Source of the DNA: Rhodospirillaceae bacterium
GTDB taxonomy: Bacteria > Pseudomonadota > Alphaproteobacteria > UBA6615
Assembly: GCA_018667335.1 (NCBI GenBank)
Contig: JABIVD010000044.1
Coordinates: 1 to 64,000 of the forward strand
Length of the DNA stretch: 64,000 bases
Direction of reading: 5' to 3'
Shown: positions 36,270 through 45,110 of the stretch, piece after piece
Layout: the number at the start of each line of letters is the position of its first letter
How positions within the stretch are numbered: the stretch's first letter is position 1
Program-made: the position numbers and the translations under genes
Notes under the pieces: model-generated
What the model saw: only the letters and a program-made list of their open reading frames with translations
Database searches by the model: none
What the model was told of the DNA's origin: nothing

Positions 36270-37553
36270 TTAGTTTGACAGGTACTTGGGCTTCTCGCAG
36301 TTGCCGCAGATCCAGGGGTAGGTCCAGTCGGCGGTCAGCTTGGCGCTTTCGGGAATGAAGTCGCTCCAGGCATCACCCACGACCACTCCTTCGGTTTCCC
36401 ATACGGTGGCAAACTGGCCGTCATCCTGAATTTCGCCGATGAGAACCGGCTTCGAGAGATGATGGTTGGTGTTCATCACCGCGACGCCACCGGTCAGGTT
36501 CGGTACTTCCTGGCCATACATGGCCTGGCGAACCGCATCGATGTTCGTGGTGCCGGCCTGCTCAACCGCCTGGGTCCACATGTTGAAGCCGATATAGTGG
36601 GCTTCCATCGGGTCGTTGAAGACGCGCTTGTCGCTGCCGATAAACGCATGCCACTTCGAGATCAGCGCGGCATTTTCGGGTGCATCGACACTCATGAAGT
36701 AGTTCCACGCCGCGAGATGGCCGACGAGCGGTGCGGTGTCGATACCCGCAAGCTCTTCCTCACCGACCGAGAAGGCGATGACCGGAATGTCTTCGGCCTT
36801 GATCCCCTGGTTGGCGAGTTCCTTATAGAACGGCACATTCGCGTCACCATTGATCGTCGAGACCACGGCGGTCTTCTTGCCGCCCGCGGCGAACTTCTTG
36901 ATGTCCGACACGATGGTCTGCCAATCGGAATGACCGAACGGCGTGTAGTTGATCATGATGTCCTCGGCCGGAACGCCCTTGGCCTTGAGGAATGCTTCGA
37001 GGATCTTGTTGGTCGTGCGGGGATACACATAGTCGGTTCCCGCGAGGACCCAACGCTTGGCCTCGCCACCATCTTCGCTCATCAGATACTCGACGGCGGG
37101 GATGGCCTGCTGGTTCGGCGCGGCGCCCGTGTAGAAGATATTGCGCGAGGATTCCTCACCCTCATACTGGACCGGATAGAAGAGCATACCGTTCAGCTCT
37201 TCAAAGACCGGCAGCACCGACTTGCGCGACACCGAGGTCCAGTTGCCGAACACGACATCGACCTTGTGCTGCTCGATCAGCTCACGCGCCTTCTCGGCAA
37301 ACAGCGGCCAGTCGGACGCCGGATCGACGACAACCGCCTCGATCTGCTTCCCGAGCAATCCGCCCTTCTTGTTCTGCTCGTCGATCAGAAACAGCATGAC
37401 GTCCTTCAGCGCGGTTTCGCTGATCGCCATGGTTCCGGACAGGGAGTGAAGGATCCCCACCTTGATGGTGTCGGCCGCCTGTGCCGACGCGCTCATCGCG
37501 AGCGATCCAGCGAGCACGCTCGCCGCTGCGATGGTTTTTAGGCTTTTGAACAT
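36270..37553 (-). CDS. urtA: Urea ABC transporter substrate-binding protein UrtA
   Basis: 427 residues from the ATG at 37553 with GGAGG upstream; an upstream TTG would add 16 basic residues. Signal peptide MFKSLKTIAAASVLAGSL...ASAQA, then the type I periplasmic fold with VGILHSLSGTMAISE, WTSVSRKSVLPVFE and FYPVQYEGEE, all typical of UrtA. It captures urea in the periplasm for UrtBCDE. As the first gene of the block it is directly controlled by the sigma-54 promoter upstream. Confidence 0.97.
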   Translation of the reverse strand: MFKSLKTIAAASVLAGSLAMSASAQAADTIKVGILHSLSGTMAISETALKDVMLFLIDEQNKKGGLLGKQIEAVVVDPASDWPLFAEKARELIEQHKVDVVFGNWTSVSRKSVLPVFEELNGMLFYPVQYEGEESSRNIFYTGAAPNQQAIPAVEYLMSEDGGEAKRWVLAGTDYVYPRTTNKILEAFLKAKGVPAEDIMINYTPFGHSDWQTIVSDIKKFAAGGKKTAVVSTINGDANVPFYKELANQGIKAEDIPVIAFSVGEEELAGIDTAPLVGHLAAWNYFMSVDAPENAALISKWHAFIGSDKRVFNDPMEAHYIGFNMWTQAVEQAGTTNIDAVRQAMYGQEVPNLTGGVAVMNTNHHLSKPVLIGEIQDDGQFATVWETEGVVVGDAWSDFIPESAKLTADWTYPWICGNCEKPKYLSN

Positions 37554-37596
37554 TCTCCGCCTCCGGGCTTTATGGTTTTTGCGATGCAAGATAATT

Positions 37597-37612
37597 TGCA
37601 AAGCGCGTGCCA
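37597..37612 (-). promoter_or_regulatory. Sigma-54 (RpoN) promoter of the urt-ure operon
   Basis: On the minus strand the sequence is TGGCACG-N4-TTGCA, a full match to the -24/-12 consensus with correct spacing. Transcription would start near 37586, giving a 5' leader of about 33 bases before urtA. Sigma-54 promoters need an enhancer-binding activator; for urea uptake genes this is usually NtrC under nitrogen limitation. No clear NtrC dyad (GCAC-N5-TGGTGC type) was found, but an ATCACT-N21-AGTGAT dyad is centred near 37702, about 116 bases upstream. The rest of the 284-base gap up to 37837 holds nothing else recognised. Confidence 0.85.
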
Positions 37613-37837
37613 GACGGAGGAAATCTGGTTAGTTGCTGTAATCATTGTGATATTTTCCGGAAGAATGGAAAATGGCACTTTATCGATCACTCTTTCTGCC
37701 TATGATCTGGGCAGTGATAATTAGTTGCCTATTTTTTGTACATAATACGCGGCGATGCCAGTAACCGGCCGGTGTCCATGGTTGCCCGGAGCCGGATTTC
37801 CGGGCACGCTTTGATTCATCGAACGGAGTGATTACCC

Positions 37838-38281
37838 ATGCCCAGCCTGACCGGTGCCTGCCATTGCCAGAATCTCAGCGTTTCCTTCGAAACCAGCTTG
37901 TCGCCGGCTGAAATGGTCCCACGCGCGTGCCAATGTTCGTTCTGCCGCATGCATTCGACCGCCGCCCTTTCGGACCCAGACGGACATCTCACCTTTACGG
38001 TGCGCAACCCGGGACTCCTGAACCGCTACACATTCGGGCTCGGCAGCACGGAATTTCTGATCTGCCGGACCTGCGGCGTCTATGTCGGCGCGTTCATGCC
38101 CGACGGTGACCCCGGCGACGAGGCGGCGTTCGCCAATGTGATGGCGGGCGTGCTCGACGCGCGTGAAGAGATCATCAGCGCCACGGTCCCGGTCCATCGA
38201 TCGCAGGAAAATCTGGAAGAACGACGCAGACGGCGCAGGGCCATGTGGACTCCAGCGACTCTCGTTCAGGAATCGCGGTAA
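37838..38281 (+). CDS. GFA/CENP-V family zinc protein
   Basis: 147 residues with the family cysteines: CHC (GACHCQNL), CQCSFC and CRTCG, which bind structural and active zinc. The family was named after a glutathione-dependent formaldehyde-activating enzyme, but most members have no proven activity. The C-terminus is basic (LEERRRRRRAM). A GGAGT site precedes the ATG. It is convergent with the CitE-like gene and divergent from the urea operon; no glutathione or formaldehyde gene is adjacent. Confidence 0.88.
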   Translation: MPSLTGACHCQNLSVSFETSLSPAEMVPRACQCSFCRMHSTAALSDPDGHLTFTVRNPGLLNRYTFGLGSTEFLICRTCGVYVGAFMPDGDPGDEAAFANVMAGVLDAREEIISATVPVHRSQENLEERRRRRRAMWTPATLVQESR

Positions 38282-38316
38282 CGCCAAGGAGTGCGCTCAA
38301 CCAGGACACTTGGGGC

Positions 38317-39165
38317 CTAGTCGTCCTTCGCAGCCGCCCTGGCGGCGGCAATAATATGCTGCGCCGCCACGACTACCGGGTTATCGATCATTTCGCCATC
38401 GACCGTGGCGATGCCGCCATTCGCCGCCTCGGACGCGGCGACGATCCGCCGGGCGCGCGCAACCTCTTCTTCGCCCGGCGCAAACACCGCGTGAATCACA
38501 CTCACCTGACGCGGATGGATCGCAATTTTTCCATCAAACCCCATGCTGCGGATTAACTCTGTATCGCCGCGCAGACCCTCATCGTCCTTAAAGTCAGGCC
38601 AGATGCCGTCAATTGCGGCAATGCCTGCCTGCCCGGCCGCCGCGGCAATACGCCCGCGCCCATAGGCCAGGGCTGCGACGCTCATGTCACTCCCCAGCTC
38701 TGCCGCATAGTCGGCGGACCCGAACCCCAATGCGACATTGCGAAGAACCGAACCGGCGATCTCCACCGCCCGGTCGAGACCCTCTGCCGATTCGATAACA
38801 GGTAGAAGATCGATATTCCGGTCGGCCGCCGACAACAAATCATCGAGCCAGCGCATCTCTTCGCCGCTCGACGCCTTGGGAATGAACAACGCATCGGGTG
38901 CAGCCTCGCTTGACAGGAGGGCCAGCAAATCATGCAGGCCCAACTCGGTACGGGGGCTGTTGATACGCAACACCCAGCGCGGACCGGCCGGCAACGATCC
39001 CGCGAGATACCCCAGTGCCGTGTCGCGGGCCGTTTCCTTATCAGCCGTCGCGACGGCGTCCTCAAGATCGATGCAAACCATATCGGCACCTGCCGCCGCC
39101 GCTTTTTCAAACCGGTCGGGGCGTGTTGCGGGAACAAACAGAAGGCTTCGCCAGAGGGGATTCAT
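38317..39165 (-). CDS. HpcH/HpaI aldolase/citrate lyase family protein (CitE-like)
   Basis: 282 residues from the ATG at 39165, preceded by AAGGAA. TIM-barrel lyase with the family start RSLLFVPATRPDRFEKA, the metal Asp/Glu pair DLEDAV and E in PVIESAEG, and the C-terminal GKIAIHPRQV. Stand-alone CitE-like proteins cleave malyl-CoA, beta-methylmalyl-CoA or citramalyl-CoA into acetyl- or propionyl-CoA and a 2-oxo acid. No citrate lyase alpha or gamma genes are near, so a CoA-ester lyase is favoured. It is divergent from an MFS carrier that may import its precursor. Confidence 0.9.
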   Translation of the reverse strand: MNPLWRSLLFVPATRPDRFEKAAAAGADMVCIDLEDAVATADKETARDTALGYLAGSLPAGPRWVLRINSPRTELGLHDLLALLSSEAAPDALFIPKASSGEEMRWLDDLLSAADRNIDLLPVIESAEGLDRAVEIAGSVLRNVALGFGSADYAAELGSDMSVAALAYGRGRIAAAAGQAGIAAIDGIWPDFKDDEGLRGDTELIRSMGFDGKIAIHPRQVSVIHAVFAPGEEEVARARRIVAASEAANGGIATVDGEMIDNPVVVAAQHIIAAARAAAKDD

Positions 39166-39265
39166 CGCGATTTTCCTTGGGGTTGGGTTAGACTTGATGG
39201 ACGGTCGGAACAAGAATCATCCTGATGCATATTCATGTCAATTCCGACAATTGTGACAACCCCGA

Positions 39266-40468
39266 ATGAGTGAAACTCCCGACAGCTCGCGGCGCCTGTG
39301 GCTGGTTCTCTTCGCCGTCACAATGGTGCAGGCACTGGCCACCTTCGCCAGCCTGACGATCGCCGCCATCGCACCGGCGGTGGCCGACGGCGTCGGCGTT
39401 CCGGTCGAATTCATCGGCTTTCAGGTTGCTGTGATCTACACCGGCGCCTCATCCATCTCGTCGCTGTCGGACTTTCTACTCCGGCGCTGGGGCCCGGCGC
39501 GGGTCAGCCAGATCAGCCTGGCCCTGTGCGGCGGCGGCGTGGCCTTGTCGGCCGTCCCCTTGGTCCCTGTCATGGCACTGGGCGCGCTGTTTCTGGGGTT
39601 CGGCTACGGCATGACGAACCCCTCGTCGACCCAGATCCTGATGCGGCTGACCCCAAATCACGCGCGCAATTTCGTATTCTCGGTCAAGCAGACGGGTGTG
39701 CCGTTCGGCGGCATGGCCGCCGGGCTGGTCGCACCGGGCGCCACCGAGGCATTCGGCTGGCAGGCAGCACCCCTCATCGTGGCGGTGTGCTGCGTGATCG
39801 CGATTTTTGCCCTTCAGCCCTGGCGCAACCGGTGGGATGCGGACCGCAACTCCGGCGCGCGGCTCGACGCCAGCGCCTTCGCGGCCATGTCGATGGTCTG
39901 GCGCGTGCCCGCGCTACGCTGGCTCAGCATCGGTGGTTTTACCTATGCCTTCACACAGCTTTCGCTCTCGACCTTCGCCGTGACGATTCTGGTAGTGGAG
40001 GCGCAGTTTTCACTGGTCGCCGCAGGCGCTGTCCTCGCGGCGATCCAGGCGGCAGGCATCATCGGCCGCGTGGCCTGGGGCCTGATCGCCGACCGCTGGG
40101 GCATCGGTGACAATCTGCTGGTCATCATGGGCGTGATGAATTTAACCGGCGCCTTCGCGATGATCTGGATCGGGCCGGACTGGCCGGTCTGGGCGATATA
40201 CTTCTTCTTCGTCGCCTTCGCGGCGAGCGCACTCGGCTGGACGGGCGTGTTCATCAGCTCGACCGTGGGACACGCGCCGCGCGCGCAATCGGGTGCGGTG
40301 GCCGGCGGGATCGGCGTGCCGGTCTATGCCGGCGTCATCTTCGGGGCAGCAATCCTGTCGGCCCTGGCGGACACCATGGGCAGCGTGTCGAACACGTATG
40401 CGGTGGTGATGGGGGTCGTTTCGGTCGGGCTGATCGCATTCGTCATGGCCCGTCGCCACACCAGCTAG
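39266..40468 (+). CDS. MFS transporter
   Basis: 400 residues with 12 predicted membrane helices; signature loops LLRRWGPARVSQ and RWGIGDNLL lie after helices 2 and 8. It resembles CynX/organic acid type carriers. It is divergent from the CitE-like lyase across 100 bases that include an imperfect dyad TGTCAATT...AATTGTGACA (39237-39258), a possible shared operator. The substrate is not known; a dicarboxylate would suit the neighbour. Confidence 0.88.
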   Translation: MSETPDSSRRLWLVLFAVTMVQALATFASLTIAAIAPAVADGVGVPVEFIGFQVAVIYTGASSISSLSDFLLRRWGPARVSQISLALCGGGVALSAVPLVPVMALGALFLGFGYGMTNPSSTQILMRLTPNHARNFVFSVKQTGVPFGGMAAGLVAPGATEAFGWQAAPLIVAVCCVIAIFALQPWRNRWDADRNSGARLDASAFAAMSMVWRVPALRWLSIGGFTYAFTQLSLSTFAVTILVVEAQFSLVAAGAVLAAIQAAGIIGRVAWGLIADRWGIGDNLLVIMGVMNLTGAFAMIWIGPDWPVWAIYFFFVAFAASALGWTGVFISSTVGHAPRAQSGAVAGGIGVPVYAGVIFGAAILSALADTMGSVSNTYAVVMGVVSVGLIAFVMARRHTS

Positions 40469-40479
40469 GGGCGGGAATC

Positions 40480-40502
40480 ACGCACAGAATTCGACCGTGC
40501 GT
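40480..40502. terminator. Possible bidirectional terminator hairpin
   Basis: ACGCAC and GTGCGT pair around an 11-base loop between the convergent MFS gene and the small conserved gene, the right arm touching the stop codon of the latter. The stem is short and there is no T-run, so termination is only suggested by position. Confidence 0.3.
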
Positions 40503-40765
40503 CAGGCCTTGCCAATCCGTGGCACGTCGGACGAGCGATCGCCGAAGGCTTTCTGCAGGACCGAGGTGCTGTTTTCGGCCAGCGTAATGCTCTCGGCGAG
40601 ATGATTCAGGATCTTGATGTTGTTGTTGACGACCATGTTCGCCTCGGGGCGTCCATCATCCGTGATCTTCGTGGCGCGCTGGATGACCTCATTGCGAATG
40701 GCCGTGAGAATATCCTCCAGCTTGTAGCCTTCGGGATTGTCGTCCGTGATCAGAAACCCAGACAT
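40502..40765 (-). CDS. Conserved small protein of unknown function
   Basis: 87 residues, acidic and polar, no membrane segment. It begins MSGFLITDDNPEGYKLEDIL and is predicted mostly helical (NNNIKILNHLAESITLAENS), ending with a short basic tail. A GGAGT site lies six bases before the ATG, and codon use matches neighbouring genes, so it is judged real. It lies 75 bases after the start region of the Baeyer-Villiger gene end, on the same strand and downstream of it. No family is recognised. Confidence 0.75.
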   Translation of the reverse strand: MSGFLITDDNPEGYKLEDILTAIRNEVIQRATKITDDGRPEANMVVNNNIKILNHLAESITLAENSTSVLQKAFGDRSSDVPRIGKA

Positions 40766-40840
40766 GATCGCACTCCGCGTTAGATACCAATCATGCCGTT
40801 GTAAATTATCGGGATAAACAAACCCTTACCGGTCGAGCGG

Positions 40841-42439
40841 CTAACTCAGCGCGAACCCGCTATAGCCATTGGCCGCGACCTCGTCGCATTTGCGGACATA
40901 CACCGGAAATCCGCCGCTATAGGGCAAAACCACCCGCGGCTTCCCTGGAATATTCGAGCCGAAATACCAGGACTGGCATGTCGCGCGCAGTGACAGGTCG
41001 CCCACTTCGTTGACATGCTCGACCCAGGCCTCCTCGGCCTCGGCCTCGGCCTCGATCCGGCTTTTGTCGTGGCTGCGCATATGGTCGATACAATCCGCGA
41101 TCCAGTCTACATGCTGTTCAATCGAGGGGATCATGTTGGTCAACACGGACGGGCTGCCCGGCCCCGTGATCGTGAACAGGTTCGGGAACCCGGCGATGCC
41201 GAGGCCCAGATAGGCCCGCGGACCATCTTCCCACTTGTCCCGCAATGTAATGGCGCCGACGCCCTGGATATCGATCCGCTTGAGCGCCCCCGTCACCGCA
41301 TCGAAGCCGGTGGCAAGAACAAGCGCATCGACTTCGTAGACCCGCCCGTCGACGCACACACCTTCGGGCGTGATCCGCTCAATCGTCGTCTCGCTGATGT
41401 CTATCAATGCGACGCTGTCGCGGTTGTAGGCCTCGTAATAGCCGGCACCGACGCACAGCCGCTTGCATAGGAAAAGCTGTTTGGGTGCAAGCAACTCCGC
41501 CACTTCGGAGTCGTCGACAATCCCGCGGATCTTGTTGCGGATAAACGCCGACGCGGTCTCGTTGGCTTCGTCACTGGTCTGGAAATCCGCGTAGGCGGCC
41601 ATGAAGGCAAGTCCACCCTGCGCCCAGCGCGCCTCGTATTCGCGGTCGCGTTCTTCTTTCGATACCGCCAGTGCCGACGGCCCGGCGACGGGAAAATAAT
41701 TGCCCGAGAAACTCTTCTTCGCCCGCGCCCGAAGCTCGGGATAGTTGGCCTTGATCTCGGCCACCTCGTCAGCCTCCATCGCCCGGTTGTGGGACGGGAT
41801 CACATAATTCGCGGTCCGCTGGAAAACGTGAAGCGACGCAGCCTGTTCGGCGATCACCGGAATGGACTGCACGCCTGAAGACCCGGTCCCGATCACCGCA
41901 ACCCGCTTGCCGGTGAAATCCACGCCCTCATCTGGCCAGTGCGCCGTGTGGTAGGTCTCGCCCGCGAAGTCATTGAGACCGTCGAATTCGGGAGTGTTCA
42001 CCGCCGACAGGCAGCCGGTGGCCATGATGCAGTAGCGCGCCATGGTGCTGGCACCGTCGCCCGTCTCGACGCGCCATAGTCCGGCATCTTCATCCCAAAC
42101 AGTCGAATCGACGCGGGTCTCAAACTGGATATCGGGCCGGAGTTCGAACCGGTCGGCGACATGGCGGGCATAGGCCGACAGTTCCGCCTGGGCCGGATAG
42201 CGCTCCTTCCATTCCCATTCCTGCTGCAGTTCCTCGGAGAACTGATAGGAATAGAACATGGTCTCGGTGTCGACACGCGCACCGGGGTAGCGGTTCCAGT
42301 ACCAGGTGCCGCCAACGTCGGTCCCGGTCTCGAAAACCCGGACCGACAGCCCGCGCTCACGCAACCGGTAGAGCATGTACATGCCGGCAAAGCCGGCACC
42401 GACCACAACGGCGTCAAAATCGGGCTTCGCGTTCGCCAT
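40841..42439 (-). CDS. Baeyer-Villiger-type flavin monooxygenase
   Basis: 532 residues. FAD motif GAGFAGMYML near residue 14, NADPH motif GTGSSGVQS near 185 and, between them, the Baeyer-Villiger fingerprint F158-A-G-E-T-Y-H-T-A-H-W-P169. YWNRYPGARVD is typical of cyclohexanone/phenylacetone monooxygenases. The enzyme inserts one oxygen atom next to a ketone to give an ester or lactone, using NADPH and O2. It follows the ketopantoate-reductase-like gene by six bases in an operon. Hydrolases at 45-47 kb could process the products, but the ketone is unknown. Confidence 0.95.
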   Translation of the reverse strand: MANAKPDFDAVVVGAGFAGMYMLYRLRERGLSVRVFETGTDVGGTWYWNRYPGARVDTETMFYSYQFSEELQQEWEWKERYPAQAELSAYARHVADRFELRPDIQFETRVDSTVWDEDAGLWRVETGDGASTMARYCIMATGCLSAVNTPEFDGLNDFAGETYHTAHWPDEGVDFTGKRVAVIGTGSSGVQSIPVIAEQAASLHVFQRTANYVIPSHNRAMEADEVAEIKANYPELRARAKKSFSGNYFPVAGPSALAVSKEERDREYEARWAQGGLAFMAAYADFQTSDEANETASAFIRNKIRGIVDDSEVAELLAPKQLFLCKRLCVGAGYYEAYNRDSVALIDISETTIERITPEGVCVDGRVYEVDALVLATGFDAVTGALKRIDIQGVGAITLRDKWEDGPRAYLGLGIAGFPNLFTITGPGSPSVLTNMIPSIEQHVDWIADCIDHMRSHDKSRIEAEAEAEEAWVEHVNEVGDLSLRATCQSWYFGSNIPGKPRVVLPYSGGFPVYVRKCDEVAANGYSGFALS

Positions 42440-42445
42440 CGCGGT

Positions 42446-43471
42446 TCAGGCCTTCATCATTTCGTGGGCGAGTTCGAGGTTCGACAGATCGGGCTCGATC
42501 TCGCCGGCCTGAATGCGCCGGGTGATCTCGGTCACCGCGGCATTCACCGGCGTCACCTGGCCGTGCTTTTGACCTTCCTCAACCACGAGGCCATTGATCA
42601 GATCGACCTCGCTGTAGCGGCCCTTCAGATGATCCTGGAGGACACAGTCACGGGCCGCCGGCCCGATGTCGGCCGCCAGTTTGTCGAGCATCTTCTCGAG
42701 CAAACGGTTCGTATCCTTCACGTCCTCCGGCGTCAGGCCGAAAATCGGCTCGATGGTGTGGCCGAGCGATTGGCCAACGGCAAGCGCCTCCGTGCCCGCC
42801 CGGAGCGTGAACTCGCGCATGCCCGGGACCTTCATGGCCTCATACAAAGTCAGGCCCATCATCGCGAGCGGACCGAGGCACATGGTGTTGACCACGAGCT
42901 TCATCCATTTTGCCGATATGATCTCGGTCGAGATCGAAACATTTCCGACATGACTCAGCAGCTCCTCGATCTCGGCCACGCGGCCCGCAGTGGCTTCGTT
43001 GATGCTGCCGAGCCCAAACCAGGTGTGCGACTGCGTTGTATTCCGCTGCACAATGCCGGGGGTAAAAATCTCGGACGACATCTCCATGACGCAGCCCAGG
43101 GTGCGTTCCGGGCCGACGATCTCTTCGATATCACCCAACATCATCGCGTTCTGGACACCCACCAGGAGGCCGTCTTCCTTGAGATAGGGCTTGATGAGCT
43201 CGCAGGCCCAGCGCGTGTCGTAGGCCTTCACCATCACGAGCACGACGTCGAACATCTGGTTGAGCGTGCAGACATCGCAGAGGTGATACGCCTCGACCGG
43301 CACGTTGATGGTCTCATCGGGAAAATTGATCTGCAGCCCGTTGGCGCGCATCGCCTCGACATGCGCCGGCCACTGATCGATCAGGACCACGTCATACCCG
43401 GCCTGCGTGATGGCCGCGGCGGTGCCGCCGCCGTTGGCGCCTGTTCCCACGACTGCGATTTTCTTGCTCAT
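42446..43471 (-). CDS. Ketopantoate reductase (ApbA/PanE)-family oxidoreductase
   Basis: 341 residues with a GGGGGA site before the ATG. N-terminal Rossmann motif GTGANGGGTAAA, then the helical ApbA_C domain with the conserved Lys (SAKWMKLVVNTM). True PanE makes pantoate, but this gene sits upstream of a Baeyer-Villiger monooxygenase and lacks other pantothenate genes, so a reductase of another 2-oxo or 3-oxo acid in a catabolic pathway is more likely. Confidence 0.9.
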   Translation of the reverse strand: MSKKIAVVGTGANGGGTAAAITQAGYDVVLIDQWPAHVEAMRANGLQINFPDETINVPVEAYHLCDVCTLNQMFDVVLVMVKAYDTRWACELIKPYLKEDGLLVGVQNAMMLGDIEEIVGPERTLGCVMEMSSEIFTPGIVQRNTTQSHTWFGLGSINEATAGRVAEIEELLSHVGNVSISTEIISAKWMKLVVNTMCLGPLAMMGLTLYEAMKVPGMREFTLRAGTEALAVGQSLGHTIEPIFGLTPEDVKDTNRLLEKMLDKLAADIGPAARDCVLQDHLKGRYSEVDLINGLVVEEGQKHGQVTPVNAAVTEITRRIQAGEIEPDLSNLELAHEMMKA

Positions 43472-43522
43472 TCATTCCCCCTGTCGGCCCCTTGGTTTGC
43501 AGCGTGCAGTCACCGAGACCTT

Positions 43523-43620
43523 GATTGTGGTGTGCATACTAGACAATCCGGCGGGGAATCCCAAAATTCCTGTGTGATTTGCCGCACCGAAACGTGAAGA
43601 CAAAAATTCGTCGTACGACG
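43523..43620. promoter_or_regulatory. Inverted repeats in divergent promoter region
   Basis: Two perfect dyads lie in the 227-base gap between the ketopantoate-reductase-like gene and the flavoprotein: GATTGT-N13-ACAATC (43523-43548) and the 12-base palindrome CGTCGTACGACG (43609-43620). Both are suited to dimeric regulators, but no regulator gene is adjacent. Seen directly; function inferred. Confidence 0.35.
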
Positions 43621-43698
43621 TGACCAGAACACCCGGCAGCCCATAATAGCGGGGATGAAACGCACGGTGATCCGAATGCGCGGAAAAGGAGAGAAACC

Positions 43699-45032
43699 AT
43701 GAGCAACAAGTTCGATATAGTCATCATTGGCGGCGGCAATGCGGGGTTCGGCGTGTCCGCCGTAGCCAGCGAGGCCGGGAAAACAATCGCCTTCGTCGAG
43801 GAATGGGATTTCAGCGGAACCTGCCCCAATCGCGGCTGCACACCGAAGAAAGTTCTGGTGGCGGCCGCCCATGCGCTGCACGAGATCGAGCTGGCGAGCG
43901 TGCACGGCATCGATGTGGGTAAACCCAAACTCGACTGGGCGAAGCTGATCAACCGGGAAAAGGACATGATCGATTTCATCCCCGACGCGATGGCCGGTGT
44001 GGCCGAGAAGCGCGGCAAGGTGTTTCGCGGACATGCCAAATTCGTCGGACCGAACAGCATCGATGTCGACGGCACCCTTCTTGAGGCCGACAACATTGTC
44101 ATCGCGACGGGGTCCAAGCCGCGCGCGCTGCCAATACCCGGCGCCGAACTGATGATCACCTCCGACAAGATCCTGTCGGAGCGCGAGCGGCCGGACGCCG
44201 TCATCTTTATAGGCGGCGGCGTGATCGCCATGGAGTTCAGCCATGTCTATGCCCGCGCGGGCACGGACGTCACGATCCTCGAGGCCGTGCCGCAGCTGCT
44301 GCCGCGGCTCGATGTCGACGCCGTCGCGGCCATCCAGGGCGAGACCGAACGGATCGGCGTGAATGTGAAGACCCGCGTCCGGGTCATTGAAATCCGCAAA
44401 GATGGTGGACAGCTAACGGTCGAGTTCGAGCATGACGGCGCAACCCACACCGTCAGCGCAGACCGCGTGGTCAACGGCGCCGGCCGGGTCGCCAATGTCG
44501 ACACGCTCGATCTCGAAGCCGGGAACGTCAAACATGACGGCGTCGCGGTCGACGTCGATGCGCATCTGCGCTCGACCTCCAACCCGTCAGTCTGGGTCTG
44601 CGGCGACGCGCTCGTCACGTCGCCCCAGCTTTCGCCGCTCGCCACCTATGAAGGGCGCATCATCGGCAAGAACATCGTCGAGGGGCCGGTTGAGACGGCT
44701 GATTACGCGGTGGTGCCAAACTGCGTCTACACGGTGCCCGCGCTGGCCAGCGTCGGGCTGACGGAGGCCGAGGCCGAGGCACAGGGCCTCAAGGTCAAGG
44801 CGACCACCAACGACATGACCGGCTGGTTTTCCGGCAAGGCCTATGGCGAGACGGTGGCCTGGTCGACGAGGACACGGACCGGATCGTCGGCGCCCAGATG
44901 GTCGGGCACAGTGGCGAGGAGATGATTCAGCTGTTCGCCTTCGCCATGACCCACGGAATCACGGCGAGCCAGATCAAGAACACGCCGACCGCGTTCCCGA
45001 CCTTTGCGTCGGACGTCAAAAACCTGTTCTAG
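43699..45032 (+). pseudogene. Pyridine nucleotide-disulfide oxidoreductase, frameshifted near the C-terminus
   Basis: AAGGAGAG precedes the ATG. FAD motif GGGNAGFG, redox disulfide C42-PNRG-C47, NAD motif GGGVIAMEF and second FAD motif (VWVCGDAL) give a class I enzyme like glutathione, mercuric or dihydrolipoyl reductase. After AYGETVA (about 44858) the original frame runs into unrelated sequence ending at 44925, while the dimer domain continues in another frame (LVDEDTDRIVGAQMVGH... TFASDVKNLF) to the stop at 45032. A sequence CCTGGTCG at the junction suggests loss of a few bases, or a sequencing error. The usual C-terminal His-Pro-x-x-x-E dyad is also absent (TAFPTFASD). Confidence 0.85.
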
Positions 45033-45055
45033 GAATGCGCCTGCTCTAGAAATGC

Positions 45056-45091
45056 GAAAGGGGCATGACCGGCAGCGGTCATGCCCCTTTC
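45056..45091. terminator. Strong bidirectional terminator hairpin
   Basis: GAAAGGGGCATGACC and its exact reverse complement form a 15-pair stem with the six-base loop GGCAGC. It lies between the convergent flavoprotein (stop 45032) and FAH gene (stop 45111). T-rich ends are short (CCTTTC) on both strands, but stem strength and position make termination in both directions very likely. Confidence 0.85.
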
Positions 45092-45110
45092 ACCAAATCA
45101 GTAATCTGGA

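Noticed and set aside
37620-37837. NtrC binding sites upstream of urtA
   Set aside because: No GCAC-N5-TGGTGC-like dyad was found; only an unrelated dyad near 37702 is reported as a candidate.
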